A stretch of 64,000 bases of DNA from JABMMZ01 sp044368575 (GCA_044368575.1 JBIPPH010000005.1:17451-81450); one strand, 5' to 3'; counted from the first letter of the stretch, positions 25,775 to 35,385 are shown. Numbers and translations: made by a program. The notes: generated by a model not told the origin, from the sequence alone.

Positions 25775-28108
25775 ATGAAATATTTATTATCTGCTTTTGT
25801 TTTACTGTTCAGTTTAAATGCTGCATTGGCACAAAACAAAGTATTAGCAAAAGCTGAGAAAGCTTACATTGATGGCAATTTAGGATCTGCTAATAATGCC
25901 ATAGATAAATGTCTTAAAGACAAAGACAATAAAAACAACGTGATGGTATACTTATTAAAATCCAAAATCATGTTGGGCATTAGTAAAGATAAAAACTTGT
26001 ACAGCAAATATCCTGGAGCGCTAAAAGATGCCTTAAAATATGGTGAAAAGGCCATGATACTTTTAAAAAGTGCTGATATGGTAAAATACGGCAATGACTT
26101 TGTAAACCATTTCCAAGTCTTGTACGATGAAGATGCCTATTTTAAAACTTTACTTAAAATCAGTAACAAAGAGGCAATGGAATCTTATGACTTGAACAAA
26201 TATGCCAAAGCCCTTCCGATGTTTAGAAGAAGTTTAGCCTTCAGCAATGATACTCAAGCTCAAGTGCTGATGGCTGATTGTTATTGGCAATTAGGTCAAA
26301 AAGCTGAGAGTGTGCCAATGTTTAAAAATACTGCAGAAATGATTTATGCAGCTGTATTAGACAGCAATTCTAAAGTTTACGGTTATCAAAAGGAACCATT
26401 CAGAAAACTATGTCTGTATTATATCAGCATTAAGGCCTATGATTCTGCCTATTTGATTGTAAAAAATGGTCGTGAGATTTTCCCTAATGACCCAGTTTTG
26501 AATGATTATACTTATGGCTTATTGCGCTACAACTTAGAAAAAATCCCACCGAGCATAGATTATTTAAATGCCATCAAAATGGGCCTTAAAGATTTTCCTG
26601 CAGATTCATTTTTAAACCACAGAGAAAATTCAATTTATATTTATTTATTGAACAGCTTGGCCATTGAACACCAGCAAAAAGCATTTGATTCTTTGATGAC
26701 TGTATTTTGCAAAACAAAATTAGAAAAAGCCAACTTAAACGACTTTAATACCGTACAACGTTTTGACGCCTTTGCTGGCAAATCAGTGTCGGAATGTGAA
26801 AGCATACTGAAATCACAATTCAAAAATATGGCTTTGAGCGAAGCCTGTTATGCTTTATGGATGCATCAAAACGCGGCTAGCATTAATGCCAACAAAGTTC
26901 CAGAGCTTGGCTTTCAATCAGCTATCATGAGCGAAGCTGATATTCAAATGGCTGAATATGTTTTTAACAACGACATGGCCTTAAATCCTAAACAAAGATC
27001 TTTGATAGCCTTTAGAGCTAAATACACACAAAGTAAATTTACAAACCCTGTAAAATTTTATGATTTGTTATCAATGATTCACTTATGTGATTCAGCATCA
27101 AAATATTCTAAGACCTTTGAATTCCAAAAACAATCTGTCAATTACCGTTTGCAATTACTGAGTCAAAGTATTGACAGCAATGAGTTTTATTTATTCAGAG
27201 ACCTTTGGCCTTCTACTTTACAAATGTGTAAAGCAAGTATATATGTTGCCCAAAATAAAACCCTACAAGCCTTGTGGCAACCTATGATTGAAAAAGATTT
27301 TAAAATTAATTATTTCGGATCAAGGGTCAATACTGGCAACAAAACTGAAGCCGGCATCCCTACATATCAATGGAATGGTTATGCAGATTCTTGTATTGCA
27401 GGCAGCATGCCAAAATCTGTTATGGAATCTGCAGAACGCAGAGTCAACTATTTCAGAAGAACTGCTGGTTTAAATAGCCCAGTAGTTTTTACCATTCAAA
27501 ACAATGCTTATTGTATGTCTGCCGCATTAATGTGTGAGGCCAACAAAAGCATGAGTCATGAACCAAGTGATGGATGGCGTTGTTATATTCCTGCAGGTTT
27601 GGATGCCTTAAAACAAGGCATCATTTCAAAGGACGGTAACCCTGCTATTGCCATTACAGCAGCTATGGGACAAAACCACCCAAGTGTTGGCAATAGACGT
27701 TGGTTGTTGTCGCCAAAGACCCAATACATGGGCATTGGTACCTCAAAAACCTACTCTGTGATCTATGCACTAGATCAAAGTCGCTTAATTGACAGCAATC
27801 AATACAAGAATCAATTCATTGCTTGGCCACCAGCTAAGGACTGCCCTAAAATGTTAATCTTTAAAAAATGGAGTTTTAGCATAGACAGTGACCTTAAAGG
27901 TGCTGTTGTTGAGATGCAAGATGCACATGGCAATCCAATTGAACTCAAGCAAGAAGCTGTTGTGAATGGTTATGGCATGAACACTTTGGTTTGGGAACCA
28001 ACTATAAATTTGAAATCATTAGATAATAACAGTTCATTTAAAGTTAACATCACATTAGCCAATAAAGCAAGTTTTCAATACTTGGTAAACGTTATTGATA
28101 TCCCTTAA
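25775..28108 (+). CDS. Secreted TPR protein with C-terminal CAP (SCP/PR-1) domain
   Basis: 777 aa. A signal peptide (1-20, ending ALAQ) is followed by about 500 residues of helical, TPR-like repeats. The C-terminal 240 residues form a CAP-like domain: RRVNYFRRTAGLNSP, AALMCEANKSMSHEPSDGW with the conserved His, and NHPSVGNRRWLLSPKTQYMGIG. CAP proteins are secreted; roles range from lipid binding to peptidase-like activity. No sorting domain is seen, so a periplasmic location is likely. It is 3 nt upstream of the nucleoid protein gene. Function unknown. Confidence 0.75.
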   Translation: MKYLLSAFVLLFSLNAALAQNKVLAKAEKAYIDGNLGSANNAIDKCLKDKDNKNNVMVYLLKSKIMLGISKDKNLYSKYPGALKDALKYGEKAMILLKSADMVKYGNDFVNHFQVLYDEDAYFKTLLKISNKEAMESYDLNKYAKALPMFRRSLAFSNDTQAQVLMADCYWQLGQKAESVPMFKNTAEMIYAAVLDSNSKVYGYQKEPFRKLCLYYISIKAYDSAYLIVKNGREIFPNDPVLNDYTYGLLRYNLEKIPPSIDYLNAIKMGLKDFPADSFLNHRENSIYIYLLNSLAIEHQQKAFDSLMTVFCKTKLEKANLNDFNTVQRFDAFAGKSVSECESILKSQFKNMALSEACYALWMHQNAASINANKVPELGFQSAIMSEADIQMAEYVFNNDMALNPKQRSLIAFRAKYTQSKFTNPVKFYDLLSMIHLCDSASKYSKTFEFQKQSVNYRLQLLSQSIDSNEFYLFRDLWPSTLQMCKASIYVAQNKTLQALWQPMIEKDFKINYFGSRVNTGNKTEAGIPTYQWNGYADSCIAGSMPKSVMESAERRVNYFRRTAGLNSPVVFTIQNNAYCMSAALMCEANKSMSHEPSDGWRCYIPAGLDALKQGIISKDGNPAIAITAAMGQNHPSVGNRRWLLSPKTQYMGIGTSKTYSVIYALDQSRLIDSNQYKNQFIAWPPAKDCPKMLIFKKWSFSIDSDLKGAVVEMQDAHGNPIELKQEAVVNGYGMNTLVWEPTINLKSLDNNSSFKVNITLANKASFQYLVNVIDIP

Positions 28109-28111
28109 GCT

Positions 28112-29158
28112 ATGTTGTTATTTGACCAAACCAGCATTGATATTGTTTCTATTCATCAAGTAGGCAACAAATACAATGGCGAAGACTTAAGCATCTCCAA
28201 ACATCCATTAGCAACTTCCAGCGCTGAAATGGACACTATGCTTAAAAAATATTTTTTACAAGGGTTTGCCACTCCAGAATATTATCAATTTACCTCAAGT
28301 AATGAAGATGCCAGTTTAAACCCTTTGAATCAATTTGTAAGCGATGTATTTTCCGGGAATGGCAACTTTCATACCAACAGTGTGCATATCGCTAAGCACT
28401 TATATGAATCAAGTAGACACCCAATGATCAAAGCGGGAGATTTACTAGTAGTTTATTTTTCAAAGGTCAGAGCGAATAATGAACTATGTGACGCCATTGG
28501 TATTTTTAAATCAGAAACAAAGAATCCTTTCCTCAAGATTCAAATTGAGAAAGGCAATGCCGAAATCCTTTGCGACAAGGGTATTCAATTAGATAAACCA
28601 GATAAAGCTTGTTTGATTTTAAATCAGAATGAAAACGATGGCTTTAAAATGGTTTTATTCGACAAAACCAACAAAGGCGAAGAGGCTACTTTTTTCAAGG
28701 AAATGTTTTTAAATGTTAGACCCATCAAGGATGAGTTTTTGCAAACAAAATCTTTTCTGCAAATGACTCAAGCCTATATCAGCCAACAAATCACGGAAGA
28801 GTTCGAAGTTAATAAGACAGAACAAATTGATTTATTAAATCGATCCATTGATTACTTTAAAACACATGACAATTTTGTTCAGGCTGAATTCGAACAAGAT
28901 GTGTTAATGGACGATAACATTGTTCAATCATTCCAGAAATTCAACAAAAATTATGCTGAAGCGCATGATTTAGAAATAGTCAATGCTTTTGATATTTCTC
29001 TAGCTGCAGTTAAAAAACAGTCTAGAGTGTTTAAAAGCATTCTAAAGTTGGATAGAAATTTTCACATTTACATACATGGCAATAAAGATTTAATTGAGCA
29101 TGGAGTTGAAAAAGATGGTCGAAAATTTTACAAGATTTATTACGAGCAAGAGTCATAA
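28112..29158 (+). CDS. Nucleoid-associated protein (NdpA/YejK family)
   Basis: 348 aa. The first 60 residues (SIDIVSIHQVGNKYNGEDL) and the segment YFSKVRANNELCDAIGIFKSE, then KACLILNQNENDGFKMVLFDK, follow the 37-kDa nucleoid-associated protein family. Cytoplasmic; thought to bind DNA. Begins 3 nt after the TPR-CAP gene's stop. The contrast of a cytoplasmic DNA-binding protein coupled with a secreted one is unexplained. Confidence 0.85.
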   Translation: MLLFDQTSIDIVSIHQVGNKYNGEDLSISKHPLATSSAEMDTMLKKYFLQGFATPEYYQFTSSNEDASLNPLNQFVSDVFSGNGNFHTNSVHIAKHLYESSRHPMIKAGDLLVVYFSKVRANNELCDAIGIFKSETKNPFLKIQIEKGNAEILCDKGIQLDKPDKACLILNQNENDGFKMVLFDKTNKGEEATFFKEMFLNVRPIKDEFLQTKSFLQMTQAYISQQITEEFEVNKTEQIDLLNRSIDYFKTHDNFVQAEFEQDVLMDDNIVQSFQKFNKNYAEAHDLEIVNAFDISLAAVKKQSRVFKSILKLDRNFHIYIHGNKDLIEHGVEKDGRKFYKIYYEQES

Positions 29159-29248
29159 TTCTGTTGCTCTGAATAATTTGTATAAACCCAATTAAATCAA
29201 TATACTTGCAATTGTAATTCCAACCCTTGGGTTGTATACTTTCTATTT

Positions 29249-29800
29249 ATGAGAAATTACAAAAAACTTTTTCCTCTAATGAAACTTCGTGTATACATAG
29301 TGTATGGATTAGCTTCGATGGTATTAATCATATCAATGCTATTTGCATACAGATACACTTGGGGTTTTGACCATTACCGCAACCATAAAACTTGTATTTC
29401 CGAAATGGGCATCAAAACCAGTAGATTGACTGTACCTCCCTCTATTTTGTTTTTCAAATTGGATGGCTCATACAATAGCTTTGCTATCAAACGCACAACA
29501 GTTGCTGAATATGATACCTTTTTAAACAATATACAAGTTGGTGATACCATACTATTGACCCATGATTACATCCCCAATATAAGCCATGCTATGAATGATC
29601 AAATCATACACATGCAAAAAGGTTCAATGGTCTTTATAGACATCATGAAGCGAAGACATCGCGATTTATACATTGCCTTGAGTTTGTTTTTTGTAAGTAT
29701 AGCAATGAGTGTTTATGCCTATTTATTAAATCAAAAAATCACTCGCAAGCTTAAACACATTGGTTCAGAGTTTGAAGGTTTGGGCAATTACACCTTTTAA
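29249..29800 (+). CDS. Uncharacterised two-helix membrane protein
   Basis: 183 aa. Two hydrophobic segments (about 15-36 and 145-165) flank a central 105-residue extracytoplasmic domain of beta character (LFFKLDGSYNSFAIKRTTVAEYD). No motif is recognised. Basic N- and C-terminal ends suggest both termini face the cytoplasm. It stands alone between the NdpA-like gene and a convergent TPR lipoprotein gene, with a single-base gap to the latter's end. Orphan. Confidence 0.65.
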   Translation: MRNYKKLFPLMKLRVYIVYGLASMVLIISMLFAYRYTWGFDHYRNHKTCISEMGIKTSRLTVPPSILFFKLDGSYNSFAIKRTTVAEYDTFLNNIQVGDTILLTHDYIPNISHAMNDQIIHMQKGSMVFIDIMKRRHRDLYIALSLFFVSIAMSVYAYLLNQKITRKLKHIGSEFEGLGNYTF

Positions 29801-29801
29801 A

Positions 29802-30842
29802 TTAAGGCATTGAAATCGTAATATTGATGCGCTTCAAGCCTGCTTTGGCTTTGTCTTGATTATCATCCAACAAGACAGCGTGCTTATAATCATTATAAGC
29901 TCCAGTACTATTCTTTAATTGTTCCTTCATAAAACCTCTCAGAGTATAAGCATCAGCATATTCAGGAGACAAGGTTATGGCATCATCTAAAAACGAGATA
30001 GCCTTACTGTAATCATTAAACAGGCCATGAATAAACCCAAGATTGTAACGGCAAAAAATATGTGAAGGATTGATTCTAGCAACAGCCTCATAAAGTTTCA
30101 TGGCATCTTTGTACTGATGGTGTTGTTGTAAGTATAGACCTTTAGCATACAATGCCTCATCACTAAACGCATTAATTTCAAGCGCTCTATCAAAAAACAA
30201 CAATGCTTTTTTATTGTCAAGCTGAGCATAGTAATTGCCTAATTGCATGGTAGCATCATAATGTTTACTATCATACGTGAGTGTTTGCTCGAACAATAAA
30301 ATAGCCTTAGAAGTATCTCCCGTTTCTTTAGCAATAATGCCCAAATAAAAATAAGGACCAGGATTAGCTACTTCTTGTTTATTGGCTTTAATGTATAAGG
30401 CCTGAGCTTTTGAATAATCTTGTTTGGCCAAATACAATTTGGCTAGATCCATAGTAGCATCGAAAAAGTTTGGCTTCAATTGAATGGCTTTATTGTATGA
30501 CTGCTCTGCAATTTTAGCGTTAGCAGTATCACCAGACATTAAATATTTGGCATGCACATAATGGTAAAGCGGATTGATAGAATCTAGCTGAAGTGCATAC
30601 TCTATATCGTACTGCGCCTGTTTGAAGTTTTGCTCATAAAAAAAAGTATTAGATCGTTTGTAATACAATTCAGGATTACTTGGCTCCAAATTAATTTTCT
30701 TACTGATATTGCGAATTTCAACAGAAAAAGAAGTGTCAGACTCTGCTATAAAACGAGGGTTTTGAGCTTGCTTACAGGCAGGTAACCCTGTGAGCATCAG
30801 GATAAATAGTAGGCAAAAACATATCGGGTAACGAAACAACAT
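29802..30842 (-). CDS. TPR-repeat lipoprotein
   Basis: 346 aa. A lipoprotein signal ends in LPAC (lipidated Cys23). At least eight tetratricopeptide repeats follow (e.g. NPELYYKRSNTFFYEQNF, YYAQLDNKKALLFFDRALEI, ALYAKGLYLQQHHQYKDAM). TPR lipoproteins act as scaffolds on the envelope, here probably in the periplasm. No enzymatic domain is seen. Promoter at 30876-30869. Confidence 0.85.
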   Translation of the reverse strand: MLFRYPICFCLLFILMLTGLPACKQAQNPRFIAESDTSFSVEIRNISKKINLEPSNPELYYKRSNTFFYEQNFKQAQYDIEYALQLDSINPLYHYVHAKYLMSGDTANAKIAEQSYNKAIQLKPNFFDATMDLAKLYLAKQDYSKAQALYIKANKQEVANPGPYFYLGIIAKETGDTSKAILLFEQTLTYDSKHYDATMQLGNYYAQLDNKKALLFFDRALEINAFSDEALYAKGLYLQQHHQYKDAMKLYEAVARINPSHIFCRYNLGFIHGLFNDYSKAISFLDDAITLSPEYADAYTLRGFMKEQLKNSTGAYNDYKHAVLLDDNQDKAKAGLKRINITISMP

Positions 30843-30868
30843 TGGGTAAAATTCTGTATTTTTACCAA

Positions 30869-30876
30869 CAAATTTA
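30869..30876 (-). promoter_or_regulatory. Bacteroidota -7 promoter element of the TPR lipoprotein gene
   Basis: TAAATTTG on the minus strand, ending 26 nt before the ATG at 30842. It lies inside the short space shared with the divergent homogentisate dioxygenase gene (ATG at 30886). Confidence 0.55.
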
Positions 30877-30885
30877 GATAAAAAA

Positions 30886-32043
30886 ATGCCACATTACCAT
30901 AGAGCCGGTAAAATTCCGTCTAAAAGACATATTCAGTTCAGAAAACCTGATGGGAAACTCTACTCAGAAGAATTAGTCAGCACTGAGGGTTTCTCAAGTA
31001 CATATTCTTTGGTTTACCATTGTCATCCACCAACTTTGGTTGAATCAATTGGCCAACCATACTCTGTTGCTCCTGTGGCAGCGATTGCAAACAACATGCA
31101 AAACAGGTCTTTTTTGACCTTTAGTGTAGCCCCTAAGAAGGACTATTTAGAAAGCCGTGTGGTTCAGTTATTTAACAATGACATGTACATGTCTTCTGCT
31201 GCTCCACAAGCCTCCATGACTGATTATTTTTACAAAAATGCAGATGCAGATGAAGTCATTTTTATACATGAAGGCAGTGGCTACTTGCAAACTTTATATG
31301 GCAAAATTCATTTTGAATATGGCGATTATTTAGTCGTTCCTAGAGGAGTTATTTATCAAATCCATTTCAACAATAGTCAAAACAGGTTAATGATCATTGA
31401 ATCTTTTAGCCCTATAAGACCACCAAAAAGATACCTCAACAATATGGGGCAATTTTTAGAACACTCTCCTTATTGCGAAAGAGATATTAAATTGCCAACG
31501 GACTTAGAAACCCACGATGAACACGGCCAATTTAAAGTTCTAATCAAAAAAGGTGATGAGATTTTTCCTTACACCTACACTACCCACCCTTTTGATGCTA
31601 TTGGTTGGGATGGCTATCACTACCCGTATGGCTTTAGCATTCATAATTATGAACCAATTACCGGTCGAGTGCACATGCCACCTCCGATTCACCAAACATT
31701 CGAAGGACACAATTTTGTAATTTGTTCTTTTGTGCCGCGCTTATACGATTACCATCCAGAATCTATACCTGCGCCATACAACCACAGCAATGTTGATTCT
31801 GATGAAGTTCTATACTATGTTGATGGTGATTTCATGAGCAGAAAACACGTAGAAAAAGGCATGATTACCCTGCATCCTAAGGGAATTCCACATGGCCCAC
31901 ACCCTGGTACTGTTGAAAAAAGTATAGGTGCAAAGGAAACCAAAGAACTCGCTGTTATGATAGACCCATTTTTCCCGTTAAAAATCACTCAAGCAGCCCT
32001 CCAAATTGAAGACCCAAGCTACTACAAAAGCTGGGTAGAATAA
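30886..32043 (+). CDS. hmgA: Homogentisate 1,2-dioxygenase
   Basis: 385 aa cupin-fold enzyme. The N-terminus MPHYHRAGKIPSKRHIQF and the EEGSGYLQT-like stretch (IFIHEGSGYLQTLYGKIHF) match Bacteroidota HmgA. The iron site is expected in YNHSNVDSDEVLYYVDG (His and an acidic residue six or seven positions later) and HPKGIPHGPHPG. It opens the ring of homogentisate in tyrosine/phenylalanine catabolism. No other gene of the pathway is adjacent. I could not assign each iron ligand with certainty. Confidence 0.9.
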   Translation: MPHYHRAGKIPSKRHIQFRKPDGKLYSEELVSTEGFSSTYSLVYHCHPPTLVESIGQPYSVAPVAAIANNMQNRSFLTFSVAPKKDYLESRVVQLFNNDMYMSSAAPQASMTDYFYKNADADEVIFIHEGSGYLQTLYGKIHFEYGDYLVVPRGVIYQIHFNNSQNRLMIIESFSPIRPPKRYLNNMGQFLEHSPYCERDIKLPTDLETHDEHGQFKVLIKKGDEIFPYTYTTHPFDAIGWDGYHYPYGFSIHNYEPITGRVHMPPPIHQTFEGHNFVICSFVPRLYDYHPESIPAPYNHSNVDSDEVLYYVDGDFMSRKHVEKGMITLHPKGIPHGPHPGTVEKSIGAKETKELAVMIDPFFPLKITQAALQIEDPSYYKSWVE

Positions 32044-32115
32044 TACCCTGTTTTACTTAATCGTTAAAACACATTTATACTCTCAAGTAAAATGGGTAGT
32101 TTGATATATTTTACC

Positions 32116-32123
32116 TATTTTTG
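32116..32123 (+). promoter_or_regulatory. Bacteroidota -7 promoter element of hppA
   Basis: TATTTTTG ends 27 nt before the ATG at 32151. A TTG in frame at 32121 falls inside the element and is therefore excluded as a start. Confidence 0.6.
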
Positions 32124-32150
32124 CGCCCTTTAATACTGAAAACATTTATT

Positions 32151-34610
32151 ATGAATCAAATTGTCTATTTAGTACCCTTATTAGGCCTCGTAGGTTTACT
32201 GGTTATGGCCGTAAAATCTGCCTGGGTTAACAAACAAGAAACTGGCGACGAAAACATGAACCGCTTGGCATCATACATTGCCAAAGGCGCTATGGCTTTC
32301 TTAAAAGCCGAGTGGAAAGTGCTTAGTTATTTTGCCATCATTGCTGCTATCCTATTAGCTTGGAGCGGCACTTTGGTTGAAAATTCTCATCCAATGATTG
32401 CAGTAGCTTTCCTTATTGGTGCTGTATTATCAGCATTAGCTGGTTACATCGGTATGAACATTGCCACTAAGGCCAATGTTAGAACCACGCAAGCCGCCAG
32501 AACAAGTTTAGCTAAAGCCTTAAAAGTATCATTCAATGGTGGTACAGTTATGGGTTTAGGGGTTGCAGGTTTAGCCATTATCGGTTTAGGCTCATTGTTT
32601 ATATTATTCTACAACATGTTTGTACCTATTGGTACTAGCAATATGGAAACAGCCATTGAAGTATTGGCAGGTTTTTCGTTAGGTGCTGAATCAATTGCCC
32701 TATTTGCAAGAGTTGGTGGCGGTATCTATACTAAAGCTGCTGACGTTGGTGCTGACTTAGTTGGTAAAGTAGAAGCTGGTATCCCTGAAGACGATGTGCG
32801 TAACCCTGCTACAATTGCAGACAACGTTGGAGACAACGTAGGTGACGTTGCTGGTATGGGTGCTGACTTATTCGGTTCGTATGTGGCTACAATTTTGGCG
32901 ACAATGGTATTGGGTCAAGAAATCAAATTACCTAACAATGATATTTCACCTGTATTGTTACCAATGTTGATTGCTGGCATGGGTTTGATCTTCTCTATCG
33001 TTGGAACTTGGTTTACTCGTATCAAAAACGAAACTGATTCAGTTCAAAACGCTTTGAACATGGGTAACTGGTCTTCAATCATTTTAACTGCCATTGCTTC
33101 CTATTTCTTAGTTGATTATATTTTACCTGATGGTACACTTACACTCAGAGGTTTTGAATTCACCAAAATGGGTGTATTCTCTTCTATCATTGTAGGTTTG
33201 GTTGTTGGTGCTTTAATGAGCATTGTAACAGAATACTACACTGCCATGGGCAAACGTCCTGTTAATTCAATCATTCAAAAATCAGCTACAGGCCATGCGA
33301 CTAACATTATCGGTGGTTTGTCTGTTGGTATGGAATCTACGGTTATTCCTATTTTAGTTTTAGCCGCTGGTATTATCACTTCCTATAGTTTTGCTGGTTT
33401 ATACGGTGTGGCTATTGCCGCTGCTGGTATGATGGCGACTACAGCTATGCAATTAGCGATTGACGCTTTCGGTCCTATTGCTGACAATGCTGGTGGTATA
33501 GCTGAAATGAGTCAATTACCGCCTGAAGTTCGTGAAAGAACTGATAATCTTGATGCTGTAGGTAATACAACAGCAGCAACTGGTAAAGGTTTTGCGATTG
33601 CTTCTGCAGCTTTAACTTCATTAGCATTATTTGCAGCCTTTGTTGGTGTTGCAGGTATTGATGCCATCAACATATACAAAGCCCCAGTATTAGCGGCTTT
33701 ATTTATTGGTGGTATGATCCCATTCATTTTCTCTTCATTAGCTATTGCAGCAGTTGGTAGAGCAGCTATGGATATGGTTAACGAAGTTAGAAGACAATTC
33801 AGAGAAATTCCGGGCATTATGGAATACAAAGCCCAACCAGAATACGAAAAGTGTGTAGCCATTTCAACCAAAGCTTCATTAAGAGAAATGTTAGCTCCAG
33901 GAGCTATTGCTTTGTTGGTTCCAGTTTTAGTTGGTTTTGGTTTTAAAGGCGTATTCCCTGACACCAGCTCTGCTGAAATCTTAGGTGGTTTGTTAGCAGG
34001 TGTTACTGTAAGTGGTGTGTTAATGGGTATTTTCCAAAACAACGCTGGCGGTGCTTGGGATAATGCAAAGAAATCTTTTGAAAAAGGGGTTGAAATCAAC
34101 GGCGAAACATTCTACAAAAAATCTGAGCCACATAAAGCTTCTGTAACTGGTGATACTGTTGGTGATCCTTTCAAAGACACTTCAGGTCCTTCAATGAACA
34201 TCCTAATCAAATTGATGAGTATTGTTTCATTGGTAATTGCGCCACATATTTCAACAGCCTCTCATGGTGCTGATAAAGATTGTTGCAAAAATAAAACTGA
34301 AGTATGTGCTTCAGAGAATCCACATATGAACGGCAAATGCGATATGACTTTGTGTGCAACTATGAGCAAAGACGAGTGTGCTAAAATGTGCGATAGCCTT
34401 GGTTGTGACTCAACTCAAAAAGCTCATTGCTTAAGCATGTACGATGCTAATGGCAATTGGATTGGTCAATGCCCAGCAGACAAAATGGAATGCCATGGCG
34501 AAGCTGACGGTAAATGTTGCAAAGGTGAAACTGAAAAAGCTTGTGCTGCTGACCCTGCGTCATGCAAAAACAAAGCTGAAGGCAAAGCTTGTTGCAAAGA
34601 CAAACATTAA
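32151..34610 (+). CDS. hppA: K+-dependent membrane pyrophosphatase with Cys-rich C-terminal tail
   Basis: 819 aa. The core (about 700 residues, 15-16 TM helices) has the pyrophosphate/Mg2+ site motifs VGADLVGKVEAGIPEDD, DNVGDNVGDVAGMGADLFG and DAFGPIADNAGG. Ala in GNTTAATGKG marks the K+-dependent class. GAESIALF, with Glu in helix 6, resembles H+-pumping enzymes of flavobacterial type; ion choice is inferred. Energy of pyrophosphate hydrolysis drives ion export. After the last helix (IKLMSIVSLVIAP) a 116-residue tail (704-819) holds 17 cysteines, several as CC pairs (DKDCCKNK, GKCCKGE, KACCKDKH), with many Lys, Asp and Met. In M-PPases the C-terminus is outside the cytoplasm, so the tail should be periplasmic. 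I know of no such tail in described enzymes. Confidence 0.95.
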   Translation: MNQIVYLVPLLGLVGLLVMAVKSAWVNKQETGDENMNRLASYIAKGAMAFLKAEWKVLSYFAIIAAILLAWSGTLVENSHPMIAVAFLIGAVLSALAGYIGMNIATKANVRTTQAARTSLAKALKVSFNGGTVMGLGVAGLAIIGLGSLFILFYNMFVPIGTSNMETAIEVLAGFSLGAESIALFARVGGGIYTKAADVGADLVGKVEAGIPEDDVRNPATIADNVGDNVGDVAGMGADLFGSYVATILATMVLGQEIKLPNNDISPVLLPMLIAGMGLIFSIVGTWFTRIKNETDSVQNALNMGNWSSIILTAIASYFLVDYILPDGTLTLRGFEFTKMGVFSSIIVGLVVGALMSIVTEYYTAMGKRPVNSIIQKSATGHATNIIGGLSVGMESTVIPILVLAAGIITSYSFAGLYGVAIAAAGMMATTAMQLAIDAFGPIADNAGGIAEMSQLPPEVRERTDNLDAVGNTTAATGKGFAIASAALTSLALFAAFVGVAGIDAINIYKAPVLAALFIGGMIPFIFSSLAIAAVGRAAMDMVNEVRRQFREIPGIMEYKAQPEYEKCVAISTKASLREMLAPGAIALLVPVLVGFGFKGVFPDTSSAEILGGLLAGVTVSGVLMGIFQNNAGGAWDNAKKSFEKGVEINGETFYKKSEPHKASVTGDTVGDPFKDTSGPSMNILIKLMSIVSLVIAPHISTASHGADKDCCKNKTEVCASENPHMNGKCDMTLCATMSKDECAKMCDSLGCDSTQKAHCLSMYDANGNWIGQCPADKMECHGEADGKCCKGETEKACAADPASCKNKAEGKACCKDKH

Positions 34611-34628
34611 TCAATAAATCATTATCAC

Positions 34629-34658
34629 AAAAGCCTCTGAATTTCAGGGGCTTTTTTT
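34629..34658. terminator. Bidirectional rho-independent terminator (hppA / rRNA methyltransferase)
   Basis: Stem AAAGCCTCTGA / TCAGGGGCTTT (one G-T pair) around ATT, with T7 on the plus side and a short T run on the minus side, between convergent genes. Nearly the same hairpin follows tRNA-His at 37891. Confidence 0.85.
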
Positions 34659-35385
34659 ATGCCTTTAAACGATCGAGCAATATCGCAGCGCTAACTGCTG
34701 CATTCAAAGACTCTGCTTGCCCGAATCTAGGGATGGTTAATTCATAAGCAGCTTGAGCCATAAGCATTTGATCAACACCATGCCCTTCATTACCAATCAC
34801 TAATAAGCCTTTTTGAGGCAAAGGTCCCTTATGAATATTAATCCCATTAAAATCAGCAACCACCAATGGCAAATCTACTAACTGAGCATACTTTAAAATA
34901 TCGCCATATATCACTTTAACCCTTAGAAAACTACCCATAGTTGAATTGATGCATTTAGGCGCATAAACATCTGTGCAACCAATACTGCAAACTATGGTAT
35001 CAATACCATACCAATCAGCTATTCTGATGATGGTCCCTAAATTACCTGGATCCTGAATAGCATCCAAGCCAATCACCCAAGGCTCTTTGCTCTTATGATT
35101 TGACCAATCGGGCATTTGAACCAAGGCTAAGACCTTTTGTGGGGCAAAATGCGAAGACAACTGTTTAAGTTCTTGGTCAGTCACTTCAAAAACCTGGGCT
35201 TGTTTTAAATCTAATTGATTGTTATTCAACCATTCAGAGACGGCAAACAGCTTTGTAACTTTATAGGGGCTTTTCAACAATTCGGCAATACTTTTTTCTC
35301 CCTCGACTATAAATTGGCCGTATTTTTGTCTCAGTTTCTTATCTTGAAGACCCTTGACCAATTGAATATTCGCTTTACTAATCAT
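34657..35385 (-). CDS. SPOUT (TrmH/SpoU family) RNA 2'-O-methyltransferase
   Basis: 242 aa. An N-terminal SpoU substrate-binding domain (KLRQKYGQFIVEGEKSIAEL) precedes the knotted methyltransferase domain with the three motifs GLDAIQDPGNLGTIIRIADWYG-type motif 1 (about 117-138), VIGNEGHGVD motif 2 and PRFGQAESLNAAVSAAILL motif 3. It methylates a ribose in rRNA or tRNA from SAM; the target is not predictable. Divergent from and overlapping the BamA/TamA-like gene, a neighbourhood frequent in the phylum. Confidence 0.92.
   Translation of the reverse strand: MISKANIQLVKGLQDKKLRQKYGQFIVEGEKSIAELLKSPYKVTKLFAVSEWLNNNQLDLKQAQVFEVTDQELKQLSSHFAPQKVLALVQMPDWSNHKSKEPWVIGLDAIQDPGNLGTIIRIADWYGIDTIVCSIGCTDVYAPKCINSTMGSFLRVKVIYGDILKYAQLVDLPLVVADFNGINIHKGPLPQKGLLVIGNEGHGVDQMLMAQAAYELTIPRFGQAESLNAAVSAAILLDRLKA
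35321..35328 (+). promoter_or_regulatory. Bacteroidota -7 promoter element of the BamA/TamA-like gene
   Basis: TATTTTTG ends 33 nt before the TTG start at 35362. It lies within the 5' part of the divergent methyltransferase gene, so the two transcripts overlap. Confidence 0.5.

Noticed and set aside
33512..34099. 195-aa open frame on the minus strand
   Set aside because: It lies wholly antisense to the well-conserved hppA core and has no recognisable domain; a shadow frame of the Ala/Gly-rich coding sequence.
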